A DNA stretch of 64,000 nt from an uncultured Chitinophaga sp. (GTDB taxonomy: Bacteria; Bacteroidota; Bacteroidia; Chitinophagales; Chitinophagaceae), in assembly GCF_946479755.1 (NCBI RefSeq), contig NZ_CAMLHC010000010.1, forward strand, positions 165,691 to 229,690, given 5' to 3'. Made by a program: the position numbers and the translations under genes. The notes under the pieces are model-generated. The model was not told the DNA's origin, made no database searches, and was given only the letters and a program-made list of their open reading frames with translations. This document shows, piece by piece, positions 18,168-26,783 of this stretch (position 1 is the stretch's first letter; each line of letters starts with the position of its first letter).

Positions 18168-19193
18168 TTATATGGCTCCGAGGCGCAGCAGCAGCTCTTT
18201 TGACTTCCTCACGCCTTCTTCTTCAGACAGACGGGTACCTTCATATTCGATACCGATAAAGCCGCCTTTATAGCCGGCATCTTTTACGATCTGCAGCATG
18301 CGTTTATAATCGATGGTCGTTTCATTGCCTGCATCATCGAAGTCGTAGGTTTTAGCGCTGACGCCTTTCGCAAACGGCATCAGTTCCGTTACCCCTTCAT
18401 AGCGGTCGTATTCTTCGAGGCAGGTGGTTTTAGCCCATGCTTCCGGAGTGTTGTTTTCCGGTTTGCTTCTCTTGATGCAGAAGTTGCCCAGGTCCGGTAA
18501 GGTGCCACAGTTAGGCATATTCACGGTCTTCATGATATTGCTCAGCCATTTGCCGTTGGAAGAGAAGCCGCCATGGTTTTCCACGATCACATTGATGCCA
18601 TGGTCTTTTCCGAAAGCGGACAGTTTGGTCAGAGATTCAATCGCTGCTTTGGATACTTCTTCCGCTTTGCCTTCGCCAGCAGCGTTTACGCGGATAGCGT
18701 GGCAACCCAGGAACTGCGCCGCTTCCACCCATTTGTAATGGTTTTCCACCGCCTGCATTCTTTTTTTAGCATCGAGGTCACCCATTTCACCTTCGCCATC
18801 GCACATGATCAGGACGCTGCGTACGCCGTTGTCGTCAGCGCGTTTTTTCATATCGGCCAGGTAAGCCTGATCTTTGGCTTTGTCTTTAAAGAACTGGTTC
18901 ACATATTCCACGCCGGTGATACCGAATTCATTCTTAGCGCGGGCTGCGAAGTCGAGGTGGTTCATTTTTCCGGCAAAGAGGGCCTGGTGGAATGACCATT
19001 CGGCCAGTGAAATTTTGAAGAACAGTTCCTTCGCTGTTTCGGTGCCGGCGCCTGGTTGCGCTGTGCTGTCTTTGTCCTTTTTGGTGGACTGTCCTTCATT
19101 GCAGGCTGCCAGTACGGATGGCAGGAAACCGATGCCCATCGTGTACAGCCCCATTTGGCGCAAAAACTGACGGCGGTTGTTGATGTTACTCAT
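18168..19193 (-). CDS. exported sugar phosphate isomerase/epimerase-like TIM barrel protein
   Basis: A 341-residue protein of the AP-endonuclease-2-like TIM barrel superfamily that includes xylose isomerase-like epimerases. The N-terminus has a twin-arginine-like [10 protein letters not shown] segment, a hydrophobic stretch and a possible lipobox VLAAC, so it is exported and probably anchored by lipid. Barrel marks include [36 protein letters not shown] with a metal-binding Glu, GTLPDLGNF with metal-binding Asp, and GFIGIEYEG. Bacteroidota often have such exported isomerase-like proteins in sugar-use loci. No linked sugar gene is seen here, so the substrate is open. Confidence 0.82.
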   Translation of the reverse strand: MSNINNRRQFLRQMGLYTMGIGFLPSVLAACNEGQSTKKDKDSTAQPGAGTETAKELFFKISLAEWSFHQALFAGKMNHLDFAARAKNEFGITGVEYVNQFFKDKAKDQAYLADMKKRADDNGVRSVLIMCDGEGEMGDLDAKKRMQAVENHYKWVEAAQFLGCHAIRVNAAGEGKAEEVSKAAIESLTKLSAFGKDHGINVIVENHGGFSSNGKWLSNIMKTVNMPNCGTLPDLGNFCIKRSKPENNTPEAWAKTTCLEEYDRYEGVTELMPFAKGVSAKTYDFDDAGNETTIDYKRMLQIVKDAGYKGGFIGIEYEGTRLSEEEGVRKSKELLLRLGAI

Positions 19194-19273
19194 ATAACGT
19201 GGGTTTTTGAAATTAAGAGTGACTAAAAATATTGATTTCAGCGGGGTAAAGCAAGTTTGTTGCCAGAAATGAT

Positions 19274-19301
19274 AAAAAAGCCCGGAGCGAATGCCCCGGG
19301 C
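19274..19301 (-). terminator. intrinsic terminator of the TetR/hydrolase operon
   Basis: Read on the minus strand: GCCCGG, 10-base loop, CCGGGC, then six T. It lies 25 bases past the hydrolase stop. Confidence 0.8.
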
Positions 19302-19325
19302 AGTGTTGTTATGGCCAGCAGATTT

Positions 19326-20264
19326 TCAATTATTATTATCGAGAAACTGTATCACGCCACGGATTACCGGTTCCTGGCGCATGATACGGAAGTGCCCTTC
19401 CCCTGTGATGCGCAGCGTGCGGATGGCCGGGTATTGTTCCACAAAAGCGGTGACTTCTTTTTCATCCACGAGCGTGTCCGTGGTATCGTAGGCAAAAAAT
19501 ATTTTCTCCGCCTTGATCTGGTTGATATAGCGGTGGAGGTCCATCGTTTCCAGATCGTCGCGCAGCCGGGTGTGTATCAGCCGGCGTAGCGGTGGCATTA
19601 CCACGGGGTGTATCCGGAACAGCTGTAGTGCTTCATTAAAAAATACCGGGGCGCTGAGTGCGCAGCTCAGCATGACCAGCCGGGGTACGGCTACTGTTTT
19701 ACGGGAGAGTGTCAGCGCAGCGTTCAGGCCTCCCAGTGAGTGCCCTATAATGGCGTACAGCGGGCCTACCTGTGCAATCACTTGTTCCAGCACATGTCCC
19801 CATTGCACCAGGTTGGTACGTTTGCCGTCGGAACCACCATGTGCCGGCGCGTCGTAGGATATCACTTCATATCCTTGTTGCACCAGCGTATGGATCAGTT
19901 GTTTGAAATGGAACGGGCTACCACCCCAGCCATGTAACAGCAATATTTTTTTGTCCGAGCTGCCCCAGCGATAGGTCGTAATAGCTAAAGGCCGTTCATC
20001 GAAAGGGTAACGGGTAACGGTCAGCTGATCGCGTTTGGCCGTATCACGCAGCTCCATGTGGGACGAGCGGATTTTTGTTCCGGGCGGCGTACAATACAGG
20101 CGGTAAAACAGCCGGGCGGTAAGCCCCGGAAAGGGTTTACTCATACCGGATAGCAGGAAGGCTGTCATCCGCAATGACAGCGGTAAAACCTGGTGTTGCA
20201 TTTTCAGACCGATTGGTTTATTATTTGGACTAAAAAAATCACTGTGGAAGATGCCCTGCATCAT
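19326..20264 (-). CDS. alpha/beta hydrolase
   Basis: A 312-residue serine hydrolase. The core shows LLLHGWGGSPFHFKQL (oxyanion loop), the nucleophile elbow IGHSLGGLNAA, an Asp in YDTTDTLVDEKE and the His in GEGHFRIMR. Whether it starts at the first ATG or a later one (MTAFLLSGM) is uncertain; the first 60 residues are poorly conserved and may contain a weak hydrophobic segment. Its ATG overlaps the stop of the TetR gene (ATGA), so the two are translated together and the repressor probably controls this hydrolase. The substrate is unknown; the tetR-like partner suggests response to a small electrophile or lipophilic compound. Confidence 0.82.
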   Translation of the reverse strand: MMQGIFHSDFFSPNNKPIGLKMQHQVLPLSLRMTAFLLSGMSKPFPGLTARLFYRLYCTPPGTKIRSSHMELRDTAKRDQLTVTRYPFDERPLAITTYRWGSSDKKILLLHGWGGSPFHFKQLIHTLVQQGYEVISYDAPAHGGSDGKRTNLVQWGHVLEQVIAQVGPLYAIIGHSLGGLNAALTLSRKTVAVPRLVMLSCALSAPVFFNEALQLFRIHPVVMPPLRRLIHTRLRDDLETMDLHRYINQIKAEKIFFAYDTTDTLVDEKEVTAFVEQYPAIRTLRITGEGHFRIMRQEPVIRGVIQFLDNNN

Positions 20265-20851
20265 TTACAGTGACGTTTGATTTCTTTTCTCAAAAAATCC
20301 AGTACCACCAACATTTGCCGATTGCTGTTCATCAGGCCGGTGACGAATATAGCGCCTTCCAGCATCGTGAACATCAGGATGGCAAACCTGTCTTCATCCC
20401 AGTCTTTCTTAAACTCGCCGTTGTCTTTGCCCAGCTGTACCAACAGCCGGATGCGCTGCTGGAAGTACTGCACCAGTTCCTGCACTTTCTTTTTCAGCAC
20501 AGGATTAGTGTCATCGGCTTCTATACCGAAATTGAGCATGGGACAGCCGCCGGCAATATCGCGGTTGAGCGGGTAACGGGCATAGTACGTAAACAGGGCC
20601 TCAAATTTTCCCATGGCTGTCGGCTCTGGTCCTGTCACCGCTTTGAGTCGTTGTTTTTCCTGCTCCGCGATGTAATCAAACACCTCCGCCACGATCTCTT
20701 CCTTGGAAGAGAAATTGCCGTACAGCCCTCCTTTGGCCAGCCGGGTAGCCTCCATAATGTCGCTGATGGCCGTACCAGCCACTCCTTTCTGGTTAAAAAT
20801 GGGCGCGGCGGTTTCGATGATGAACTGCCTCGTTCTCGCTGCTTTGCTCAT
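20261..20851 (-). CDS. TetR/AcrR family repressor
   Basis: A 196-residue regulator. The N-terminal helix-turn-helix is clear: RQFIIETAAPIFNQKGVAGTAIS, then ATRLAKGGLYGNFSSKEEI, ending in VFDYI. The C-terminal ligand domain carries GCPMLNFGIEADD, as in the YxaF/NemR-like branch. The start at 20851 fits both the family N-terminus (MSKAARTRQFI) and the promoter just upstream. A dyad AGACC-N4-GGTCT lies inside that promoter, so the gene very likely represses itself and the overlapping hydrolase gene. Confidence 0.9.
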   Translation of the reverse strand: MSKAARTRQFIIETAAPIFNQKGVAGTAISDIMEATRLAKGGLYGNFSSKEEIVAEVFDYIAEQEKQRLKAVTGPEPTAMGKFEALFTYYARYPLNRDIAGGCPMLNFGIEADDTNPVLKKKVQELVQYFQQRIRLLVQLGKDNGEFKKDWDEDRFAILMFTMLEGAIFVTGLMNSNRQMLVVLDFLRKEIKRHCK

Positions 20852-20856
20852 AATAC

Positions 20857-20888
20857 TAAAATTAGACCTTTCGGTCTTATTTAACAAA
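20857..20888 (-). promoter_or_regulatory. promoter with embedded TetR operator dyad
   Basis: On the minus strand TTTG (20885-20888), 20 bases, then TAATTTTA (20857-20864). A dyad AGACC-GAAA-GGTCT (20864-20877) fills the spacer and touches the -7 element. A bound repressor would block RNA polymerase. Five bases separate the -7 element from the ATG, so the message is nearly leaderless. The dyad half-sites resemble those described for NemR-type repressors. Confidence 0.65.
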
Positions 20889-21225
20889 TAAATATTTTTC
20901 CCCGTTGCATTTCGTTCGGATTCAATTCAATTTCCCTTTGAATGCTGTTTATCCCATACCATACATCCCCGGGCGTGAGCCCGGGGATACGATGTTATTC
21001 AAATTCATTTTTAGCAGGGATTGATAAGGGGAGTACACTTTCTGATGAAGGAAGCGGTAAATCTTTTCTTCATCCATTCCAGGTAAGATAATCAACGGAA
21101 ACGCGGGTCCTTTCCTGATTAATTTTAAGGAGGAGGTGTAATGGCGGTATTGATTTTCCCGAAGCTTTTACGGGTCAGCCATAAACGCCTGCTTTCAACA
21201 GGTGGAGAACATTACCCCTGACATA
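20888..21225. other. intergenic region with a GC-rich hairpin, no clear gene
   Basis: About 340 bases. A perfect 10-base hairpin, ATCCCCGGGC with a GTGA loop (20965-20988), stands out. It has no T tract. Part of the rest could be the 3' end of the regulator transcript. A 26-codon open frame at 21141-21221 follows an AGGAGG-like stretch but has no other support. Confidence 0.45.
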
Positions 21226-21933
21226 TTACCGGCCGGAGGAGCCCAGTATATTATCCACGGCGGCGCCGTAGGCAGCGCCGATGGGAACAGCCACATTACG
21301 GATGTACAGCGATGCGCGGTCGGCCCGTTCTACTTTATCATTGGCGACGATATAGGAACGATGCACACGGGTAAACAGCGTGGCCGGCAGGAGGTCCATA
21401 GCCTCCTGCATAGACAGGCGGGAAATCAGCCGCCGGTCTTTCAGGATAAAATTCACGTAGTTGCCGGCACTTTCGAGGTACAGGATATCCTCCAGCATGA
21501 TCTTGAACTGTTCATAGCCGCTTTTCAGGAAAATGTAGGCTGGCGCATCTTTAGGCTGGGGGCTCTGTTGTTTCAGCTGCCACAGGCTATGGGCCTTGTT
21601 GCACGCTTTGATAAAACGGATCAGGGAAAACGGTTTCAGGAGATAATCGACCGCATCCAGCTCAAAACTTTTTACCGCGTGTTCGGAATAGGCGGTGGTA
21701 AAAATGGTCATGGGAGGCTGCGGCAGGCTGGCAATAAAGTCCAGGCCGGATATATCCGGCATTTTGATATCGAGAAAAAGGAGGTCCACTTTCTCCCTGC
21801 TCAGAAACTCCATGGCTTCGTAGGCGTTGGTAAAATAGCCTTTCATTTCCAGGAAAGGCACCATGGCGGCGTGATTCTTTATCACGGCCAGGGCGACTGG
21901 TTCATCATCAATTGCAATGGCGGCAAGCTTCAT
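21226..21933 (-). CDS. LytTR-type response regulator
   Basis: A 235-residue response regulator. The receiver domain (about 1-120) has IDDE, the phospho-acceptor Asp in LLFLDIKMPD, Thr in FTTAYS and Lys in LLKPF. The LytTR DNA-binding domain (about 140-232) shows LYLESAGNYVNFIL, SMQEAMDLLP, FTRVHRSYIVA. The start MKLAAIAIDDE is chosen because the open frame upstream overlaps the DUF4407 gene and does not look like a receiver. Its sensor kinase is the last-listed gene of the same operon at 23177-24688, with a DUF4407 membrane protein between them. Confidence 0.92.
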   Translation of the reverse strand: MKLAAIAIDDEPVALAVIKNHAAMVPFLEMKGYFTNAYEAMEFLSREKVDLLFLDIKMPDISGLDFIASLPQPPMTIFTTAYSEHAVKSFELDAVDYLLKPFSLIRFIKACNKAHSLWQLKQQSPQPKDAPAYIFLKSGYEQFKIMLEDILYLESAGNYVNFILKDRRLISRLSMQEAMDLLPATLFTRVHRSYIVANDKVERADRASLYIRNVAVPIGAAYGAAVDNILGSSGR

Positions 21934-21965
21934 AACACTACATTTTCCTGTAACAAGATAGGGAT

Positions 21966-23171
21966 TTACGATATTCTGCCGAGCAGCAGGTTTTTCACCT
22001 GTTGCCACAGCTGCCGGTACTGCCGGTTATCCCGGCGCTGCCAGTCTTTGACGATGGCCGCAGCTTCTTCCCGGCGCAGTTCCCGGGTGCTTTCAAACAC
22101 TTCGTCCACTATTTCCTTATCGGCCGTCAGCGCGGCTTCCTGGTAATGATGCAGCAGTTCTTTTCCGGCTTCGGTTTCCAGCCTCGCGGCGGCGGTACCC
22201 TGCGCCGTGGCGCTGGCCAGCCTTTCCTCGTACTCGCCTTTAGGCATCAGCACTTTGCTCAGCAGCGGCATGATCTCTATCAGCGTGATGATAAATACGA
22301 TGAGGCGGTACCGTTGCTGCAGGGCGGGATGCTGATCGGTCAGTTCGTGCAGGGCTTCCACCTGCGCCAGGAAACCGTCCGTCAGCGTACCCTGGTAGAT
22401 CGTTTCTTTCAGGCTGTCGGCGCTATGCATGGCGGCTACCTGCGCCTGCAGCTGTTGTTCTTTGGGCTCCCAGTCATGCCTCATCAGGGCCAGCTCCTCT
22501 TCCGACTTCATATAAGCCGATTTTTTCACCCGCGCAATGGAGGACTCCCCTATCCGGCCGGAGCCGCCGGTACCGTCGGTCTCTTTGATATAGGCATCTT
22601 TATCAAATTTCAGTTCCCGCTCTTTCTGCTGTAGCTGCTGCCGGCCGCGGTCCAGCGCCTGCTGCAGCTCCGCCCGCTGCCCGGCATTCATGGCGGTCAG
22701 CTGTTTGCGGTAAGCATCGAGCTTACTTTGTTTGCTCAGCTCCAGTTGAGCCGTAATGTCTTTCTTAAACAACATCAGCACAACGGGCTGAGATATAAAA
22801 AGCCCGATGGTAACGGCCAGCAATAAACGAAATGCCACCGGCATAAAACGCATATTACCGTTACCACGGGACATGGCTGCAATTAATGTCCTGTCGATCG
22901 ACAGGATGGCGAAACCGAAAAATAACGCTAACGCCAGTACGATCATATCATCTTTCACAATAGTGGAAAAAAAATATCCCCAGGCGAGGGTGGCAAACAT
23001 CCAGGTGACGAAAACGGAGAGCCCGATGATACGGTACCGCTCCCGCTCCGTCCTGCATTCTGCCAGGATATCGGCATCGGCAGCCGCCAGCCACCACAGG
23101 AAGCGGGTGATCCCGTCCGGCGCCGGCAGCGGTTTAACATCTTCTTTCGTGTTCATATCTTTCTTTAACAT
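21966..23171 (-). CDS. DUF4407 membrane protein with long coiled coil
   Basis: A 401-residue membrane protein of the DUF4407 family. Membrane segments are visible at about 45-65, 75-95 (VLALALFFGFAILSIDRTLI, the family signature), 110-135 and 285-305. Between the third and fourth, residues about 140-265 are a long charged helix rich in Gln, Glu and Lys, probably a periplasmic or cytoplasmic coiled coil. The C-terminal 90 residues are again helical and charged. The function of the family is not known. The gene starts 5 bases after the kinase stop and ends 32 bases before the regulator start, so all three are one operon and it may belong to the signalling unit. Confidence 0.8.
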   Translation of the reverse strand: MLKKDMNTKEDVKPLPAPDGITRFLWWLAAADADILAECRTERERYRIIGLSVFVTWMFATLAWGYFFSTIVKDDMIVLALALFFGFAILSIDRTLIAAMSRGNGNMRFMPVAFRLLLAVTIGLFISQPVVLMLFKKDITAQLELSKQSKLDAYRKQLTAMNAGQRAELQQALDRGRQQLQQKERELKFDKDAYIKETDGTGGSGRIGESSIARVKKSAYMKSEEELALMRHDWEPKEQQLQAQVAAMHSADSLKETIYQGTLTDGFLAQVEALHELTDQHPALQQRYRLIVFIITLIEIMPLLSKVLMPKGEYEERLASATAQGTAAARLETEAGKELLHHYQEAALTADKEIVDEVFESTRELRREEAAAIVKDWQRRDNRQYRQLWQQVKNLLLGRIS

Positions 23172-23176
23172 GCTGG

Positions 23177-24688
23177 TCAGTCTTTAACATCTATCGTCAG
23201 GTGTACAAAAAATTCGCTGGTGGTATGCCGTATGCTCAGTTCATGGCGGTTGGGATACAACAGCGCCAGTCTTTCTTTCACATTATTAAGCCCGATGCCC
23301 ATGCTGTCACGCTCCGGATCATTTTCCGGACGCTGATGCACACTGTTATACACATCAAAAAAGAGCTGTTCGCTGTTACAACTGAGCGAGATCACGATGC
23401 GTGACCGGTGGCGCAGGCTGATACCATGTTTGAAAGCATTTTCCACGAACGGAATGAGCAACATGGGCGCTATTTCGTGCTGGCACTGGCTGTCGTCGAT
23501 GTTCACTTCGATCAGGATATCTGGGGAAGACAATACCCGCAGGCGCTGCAGATCGATATAGTTTTGCAGATAAGCCACCTCTTTGTCCAGCGCTATCTTG
23601 GTCAGATGGTTATCATGCAGCATAAACCGCATCATATCCCCCAGCTTCTGGATACCTTCGCTGGTGCGGGGCGCCTCTTCCTGTAAAGCCGTACCATACA
23701 GGGTATTGAGTGCATTAAATAAAAAATGCGGGTTGATCTGTGCCCGTAAAAAATCCAGATTGGCGGTGGAGTGCCCCAAGGCTGTCTGCAGTTTCTTCAC
23801 GGTGGTGACCTGTTTCTGGCGGGACTGGTAAAAGAACCAGGTGACCGGCAGTACGATACCGGCACATATCAACACACCGAAGGTGAGGATAGGTCCCAGC
23901 ATTCCAACGCCGCCGTGGTGGACAGCCCTGACAACCATCGCCATCAGGAAATTAGCACCCAGTATCAGCAGCGCCACATCCCGGATGAATATCCGTTTGT
24001 TGTGATGCACCAGCCGGAAGTCCGGGATGACTTTATAGAAAAGGATGAAAGCCACACTGATAATAACGGGGCCGAAGAAAAACATCAGCCAGAAAGCGTC
24101 CCGCGAATCGCTGAAAACCAGCGCCATCATCGCCAGCAGTATACCGGAGAAAATGAGCACTTCCCGGGCGATCTTCCGGTACTGCGCGTTTACCAGCATC
24201 CGCTGATGCAGGTAATCGAAATAGGCATTCCGCACATAGTAGTACACTACGTACAATACGCCACAAAAAATAGTGGTGATAAAGGCTGATTTGGCGAAGT
24301 GCGTATGTGCGCCCTGGATGGTGTCGTATACGCCGAACAGGTAACCATTATAGTAAGAGCCGGCCACCATCATCCCGAGGAAAAATATCAACCCGGTGAG
24401 CAGTAACAATAAAATGCCCGTCCACCATTTCCGCTGCTCCAGGAAGCGGGGAACGACCACAAAATTCATAGCCAGGAAACCTGTGTAAACGAAGACAATA
24501 CGCGCCATGGAGGGCAGCAGGTAGTGGATATAATAATCGAACACCTGATCATACCGGGCGAACTTATGCCCATAGATCTGTTGTAACTCAAACACATTGT
24601 AGATAATACTGGGATAGAGCAGGCCAAACAGCAGCAAAAGGGCGATCCCTGATGCCACACCGAACTCTAATTTCCTGAACTGGTCCAT
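23177..24688 (-). CDS. LytS-type sensor histidine kinase
   Basis: A 503-residue inner-membrane kinase. The N-terminal half (about 1-290) has about eight hydrophobic segments and no recognisable extracellular sensor domain. The cytoplasmic His-kinase domain (about 310-500) has the phospho-acceptor His in QINPHFLFNALNTLYG, the ATP-binding N box in LLIPFVENAFKHGI, and GIGLNNVKERLALLY. This is the short LytS/YehU type that pairs with LytTR regulators, here encoded two genes downstream. It is transcribed divergently from the Dabb gene. Confidence 0.92.
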   Translation of the reverse strand: MDQFRKLEFGVASGIALLLLFGLLYPSIIYNVFELQQIYGHKFARYDQVFDYYIHYLLPSMARIVFVYTGFLAMNFVVVPRFLEQRKWWTGILLLLLTGLIFFLGMMVAGSYYNGYLFGVYDTIQGAHTHFAKSAFITTIFCGVLYVVYYYVRNAYFDYLHQRMLVNAQYRKIAREVLIFSGILLAMMALVFSDSRDAFWLMFFFGPVIISVAFILFYKVIPDFRLVHHNKRIFIRDVALLILGANFLMAMVVRAVHHGGVGMLGPILTFGVLICAGIVLPVTWFFYQSRQKQVTTVKKLQTALGHSTANLDFLRAQINPHFLFNALNTLYGTALQEEAPRTSEGIQKLGDMMRFMLHDNHLTKIALDKEVAYLQNYIDLQRLRVLSSPDILIEVNIDDSQCQHEIAPMLLIPFVENAFKHGISLRHRSRIVISLSCNSEQLFFDVYNSVHQRPENDPERDSMGIGLNNVKERLALLYPNRHELSIRHTTSEFFVHLTIDVKD

Positions 24689-24814
24689 AAGCGGGAATAT
24701 TTACGGCAATATTAGCTATTGAAAAGGTGCAGCCGGCCAAAATGGGATGAAAACACCGGATTATGGGACGAATCCCCGAATCTTTATTATTTTCAGGTCC
24801 ACAATTTACACCTT

Positions 24815-25222
24815 ATGAAAACATCCAGCAGAAGAAAATTCCTCGGTACCGCTGCCACGTTATGCGCCGCCAGCGCCGCTACCGCTATGCCAATGCCCGC
24901 CGGCAACCACAAATTTCCGATCGCACACCATGTGTTTTTCTGGCTGAAAAACACCGGTTCTGCCGCCGACCGCGATAAACTGGTGGAAGGCATCAAAACA
25001 CTGTCTGCCATCCCGGCGATAGGTCAGCTGCACGTAGGCGTAGTGGCCGCCACCGAAAAAAGAGACGTGGTAGACGCCAGCTGGGCCGTGTCTGAACTGA
25101 TGTTCTTTAAAGACCTGGCATCGCAGGCTGCCTATCAGACGCATCCTATCCACCTCGATTTTATCAAAAACTATAGTCACCTGTGGGAAAAAGTCGTGGT
25201 GTACGACATACAGGAAGTATAA
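24815..25222 (+). CDS. exported Dabb (stress-responsive alpha/beta barrel) domain protein
   Basis: A 135-residue protein. The N-terminus carries a twin-arginine-like SRRKFLGTAATL and an Ala-rich hydrophobic stretch, then from about 35 a dimeric alpha/beta barrel domain beginning HHVFFWLKN and ending in YSHLWEKVVVYDIQ. Dabb domains are usually cytoplasmic, so the export signal is notable. The start is the ATG that gives this signal; the frame is open back to 24719. The DinB gene follows after 14 bases. Its molecular job is unknown. Confidence 0.8.
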   Translation: MKTSSRRKFLGTAATLCAASAATAMPMPAGNHKFPIAHHVFFWLKNTGSAADRDKLVEGIKTLSAIPAIGQLHVGVVAATEKRDVVDASWAVSELMFFKDLASQAAYQTHPIHLDFIKNYSHLWEKVVVYDIQEV

Positions 25223-25236
25223 ACCTCCTTACTATC

Positions 25237-25728
25237 ATGGCAACAGAATACTGGATGCAGGGGCCTGTAGAGGGCATCCCTGCTTTATTGCAGCCTGTAG
25301 CCCATACGCTGCTGCAGGCCCGGGCGGAAATCAACGCCCTGATGGCCGGTTTCCCCGAAGACCGGCTATGGGAGCAACCGGCCGGCGTAGCGTCTCCCGG
25401 TTTTCACCTGCAGCACCTCCGCGGCGTACTGGACCGACTTTTCACCTATGCGCAGGGACAGTTCCTGTCGCCGCAGCAACTCGAAGCACTGGCCGCCGAA
25501 GGCCAGCCTGTTGCCGGCATCGCGACGCTGCTGGCAGCATTTGACCAGCAGGTGGATAAAGCGCTGACACAACTGTCACAGACAGACCCCGCCACGCTGA
25601 CGGACTTCCGGGGCGTAGGTCGCAAACAACTGCCCTCCACTGTACAGGGACTGCTGTTCCACGCCGCCGAGCATACCATGCGGCATACCGGGCAGCTGCT
25701 GGTAACGGTGAGGGTTCTTTCTTCGTAG
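25237..25728 (+). CDS. DinB-family protein
   Basis: A 163-residue four-helix-bundle protein of the DinB/YfiT superfamily, possibly metal dependent. The three metal-ligand His positions are likely His in SPGFHLQHLRGVLDR, and two in LLFHAAEHTMRHTGQLL. Members act in thiol-linked transfer or detoxification reactions in other bacteria; the reaction here is unknown. Downstream partner of the Dabb gene. The AT-rich toxin-antitoxin islet begins right after its stop. Confidence 0.8.
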   Translation: MATEYWMQGPVEGIPALLQPVAHTLLQARAEINALMAGFPEDRLWEQPAGVASPGFHLQHLRGVLDRLFTYAQGQFLSPQQLEALAAEGQPVAGIATLLAAFDQQVDKALTQLSQTDPATLTDFRGVGRKQLPSTVQGLLFHAAEHTMRHTGQLLVTVRVLSS

Positions 25729-25788
25729 TATGGCTACCACTTGTCTTATCCAAAGTTGTATTAAAGTCTATAGGAAACCAATAGAAAA

Positions 25789-25805
25789 TTCGGTTTTTTT
25801 CCGAA
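25789..25805 (+). promoter_or_regulatory. dyad upstream of the toxin-antitoxin genes
   Basis: TTCGG-N7-CCGAA, centred about 26 bases before the toxin ATG. Toxin-antitoxin operons are commonly repressed through such dyads by the antitoxin. The loop is seven T, so a short hairpin is also possible. Confidence 0.4.
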
Positions 25806-25822
25806 CTTTAATTAACTTTGAG

Positions 25823-26164
25823 ATGAGAGTTACTGGTATAAGTAAACTGGTTAAGCTTAAAAAAAAGAACGCAGGTAATAAAAATCTTTGTAAAGAGATA
25901 GATAAACTTTTAAGGGATTTACAACAGTTTGGTCCTGCTAATTCTAGGTTGACTGATGTACGAAAGGACGCGGATTGTGTTCACAATGATGGCTTTTACT
26001 TTTTTAATATCAATGTTCATCGTTCTTTCGTTATGATTGATTTTGATGGAGAGGGAAACGCCACGATAATTTGGGTTGGCTCTCACGATGAATATGAACG
26101 AACCTTTAAAAACAATAAGTCAACAATTGAAAAATGGCTTAGAAAAAATGGATATATAGAATAA
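25823..26164 (+). CDS. HigB-type toxin (RelE superfamily)
   Basis: A 113-residue basic protein. The C-terminal half, FFNINVHRSFVMIDFD...IIWVGSHDEYERTF, matches the HigB/RelE mRNA-interferase fold, with the His-Asp-Glu-Tyr segment near the end typical of HigB. Its TAA shares one base with the antitoxin ATG (TAATG), so translation is coupled. The order toxin first, antitoxin second is the HigBA arrangement. Base composition is clearly more AT-rich than the flanking DinB and esterase genes, which suggests acquisition. The start MRVTGISKL is chosen over an upstream extension that lacks toxin similarity. Confidence 0.85.
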   Translation: MRVTGISKLVKLKKKNAGNKNLCKEIDKLLRDLQQFGPANSRLTDVRKDADCVHNDGFYFFNINVHRSFVMIDFDGEGNATIIWVGSHDEYERTFKNNKSTIEKWLRKNGYIE

Positions 26165-26727
26165 TGGCTATGCATATGGATATTGAAAAGCTCGTTGAAT
26201 CTGGTTCTATTATGAATGAATTGGACTACGAACGAGCGATGGTTGCCGATCGCAAGTTGCGTTTACTTGCGAAAACAAATACTCATTTTAAGCATCTGCG
26301 AAACAAACTGCGAGATTTAATTGTGGAATATGAAAAACGTGTTTGGAGTAACGAGGATGCAGTAGATGCTGAGTTGTTAGCGCAAAGCGACCGTGCCCAG
26401 TTAATTATTGAGAAAGAAAGAATGTTTCTTGAAAAGAGAAAAAAGATAATTCAGGCCAGGTTAAAAGACTTTAGCTTAACACAGGCCGAGTTAGGGTTAT
26501 TGCTCGGACATAAAAGCAAGACACATATGTCTGAGCTAATCAATGGTATCAAACCATTTACCTTACAGGATCTCGTCATCATCAGCAAGATATTTAAACT
26601 GGATATTGATTCTTTAGTCCCTAAATACCTTTCAATTGAAAAAATAGACAGGATTAGTGCAGTAATTGAAGAAATTAATAACCCTAAGCTAAGCAAAATT
26701 AAGCCTACACTTCTTTCTGCCTCTTAA
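26164..26727 (+). CDS. HigA-type antitoxin with XRE helix-turn-helix
   Basis: A 187-residue protein. Residues about 1-95 are charged and helical, probably the toxin-neutralising part. Residues about 100-155 form an XRE helix-turn-helix: FSLTQAELGLLLGHKSKTHMSELINGIKPFTLQDLVIISKIF. Three in-frame ATG codons occur within the first five positions, so the exact start is uncertain. As in other HigA proteins it should both bind the HigB toxin and repress the operon, perhaps at the TTCGG dyad. It is larger than minimal HigA (about 100 residues). A hairpin terminator follows. Confidence 0.82.
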   Translation: MAMHMDIEKLVESGSIMNELDYERAMVADRKLRLLAKTNTHFKHLRNKLRDLIVEYEKRVWSNEDAVDAELLAQSDRAQLIIEKERMFLEKRKKIIQARLKDFSLTQAELGLLLGHKSKTHMSELINGIKPFTLQDLVIISKIFKLDIDSLVPKYLSIEKIDRISAVIEEINNPKLSKIKPTLLSAS

Positions 26728-26741
26728 AAATGAATAACACA

Positions 26742-26767
26742 CAAAGGCACCCATTAGGGCGCCTTTG
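26742..26767. terminator. hairpin between the antitoxin and esterase genes
   Basis: CAAAGGC...GCCTTTG stem with an inner CCC/GGG pair. No long T run, so efficiency is uncertain. Confidence 0.55.
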
Positions 26768-26783
26768 CAAAATAGTATTATCA

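Noticed and set aside
21141..21221. 26-codon open frame behind an AGGAGG-like sequence
   Set aside because: Strong Shine-Dalgarno sequences are not a reliable signal in this phylum, and there is no other support.
25813..25820. TAACTTTG as promoter of the toxin gene
   Set aside because: It ends only 2 bases before the toxin ATG, so a transcript from it would lack the start codon.
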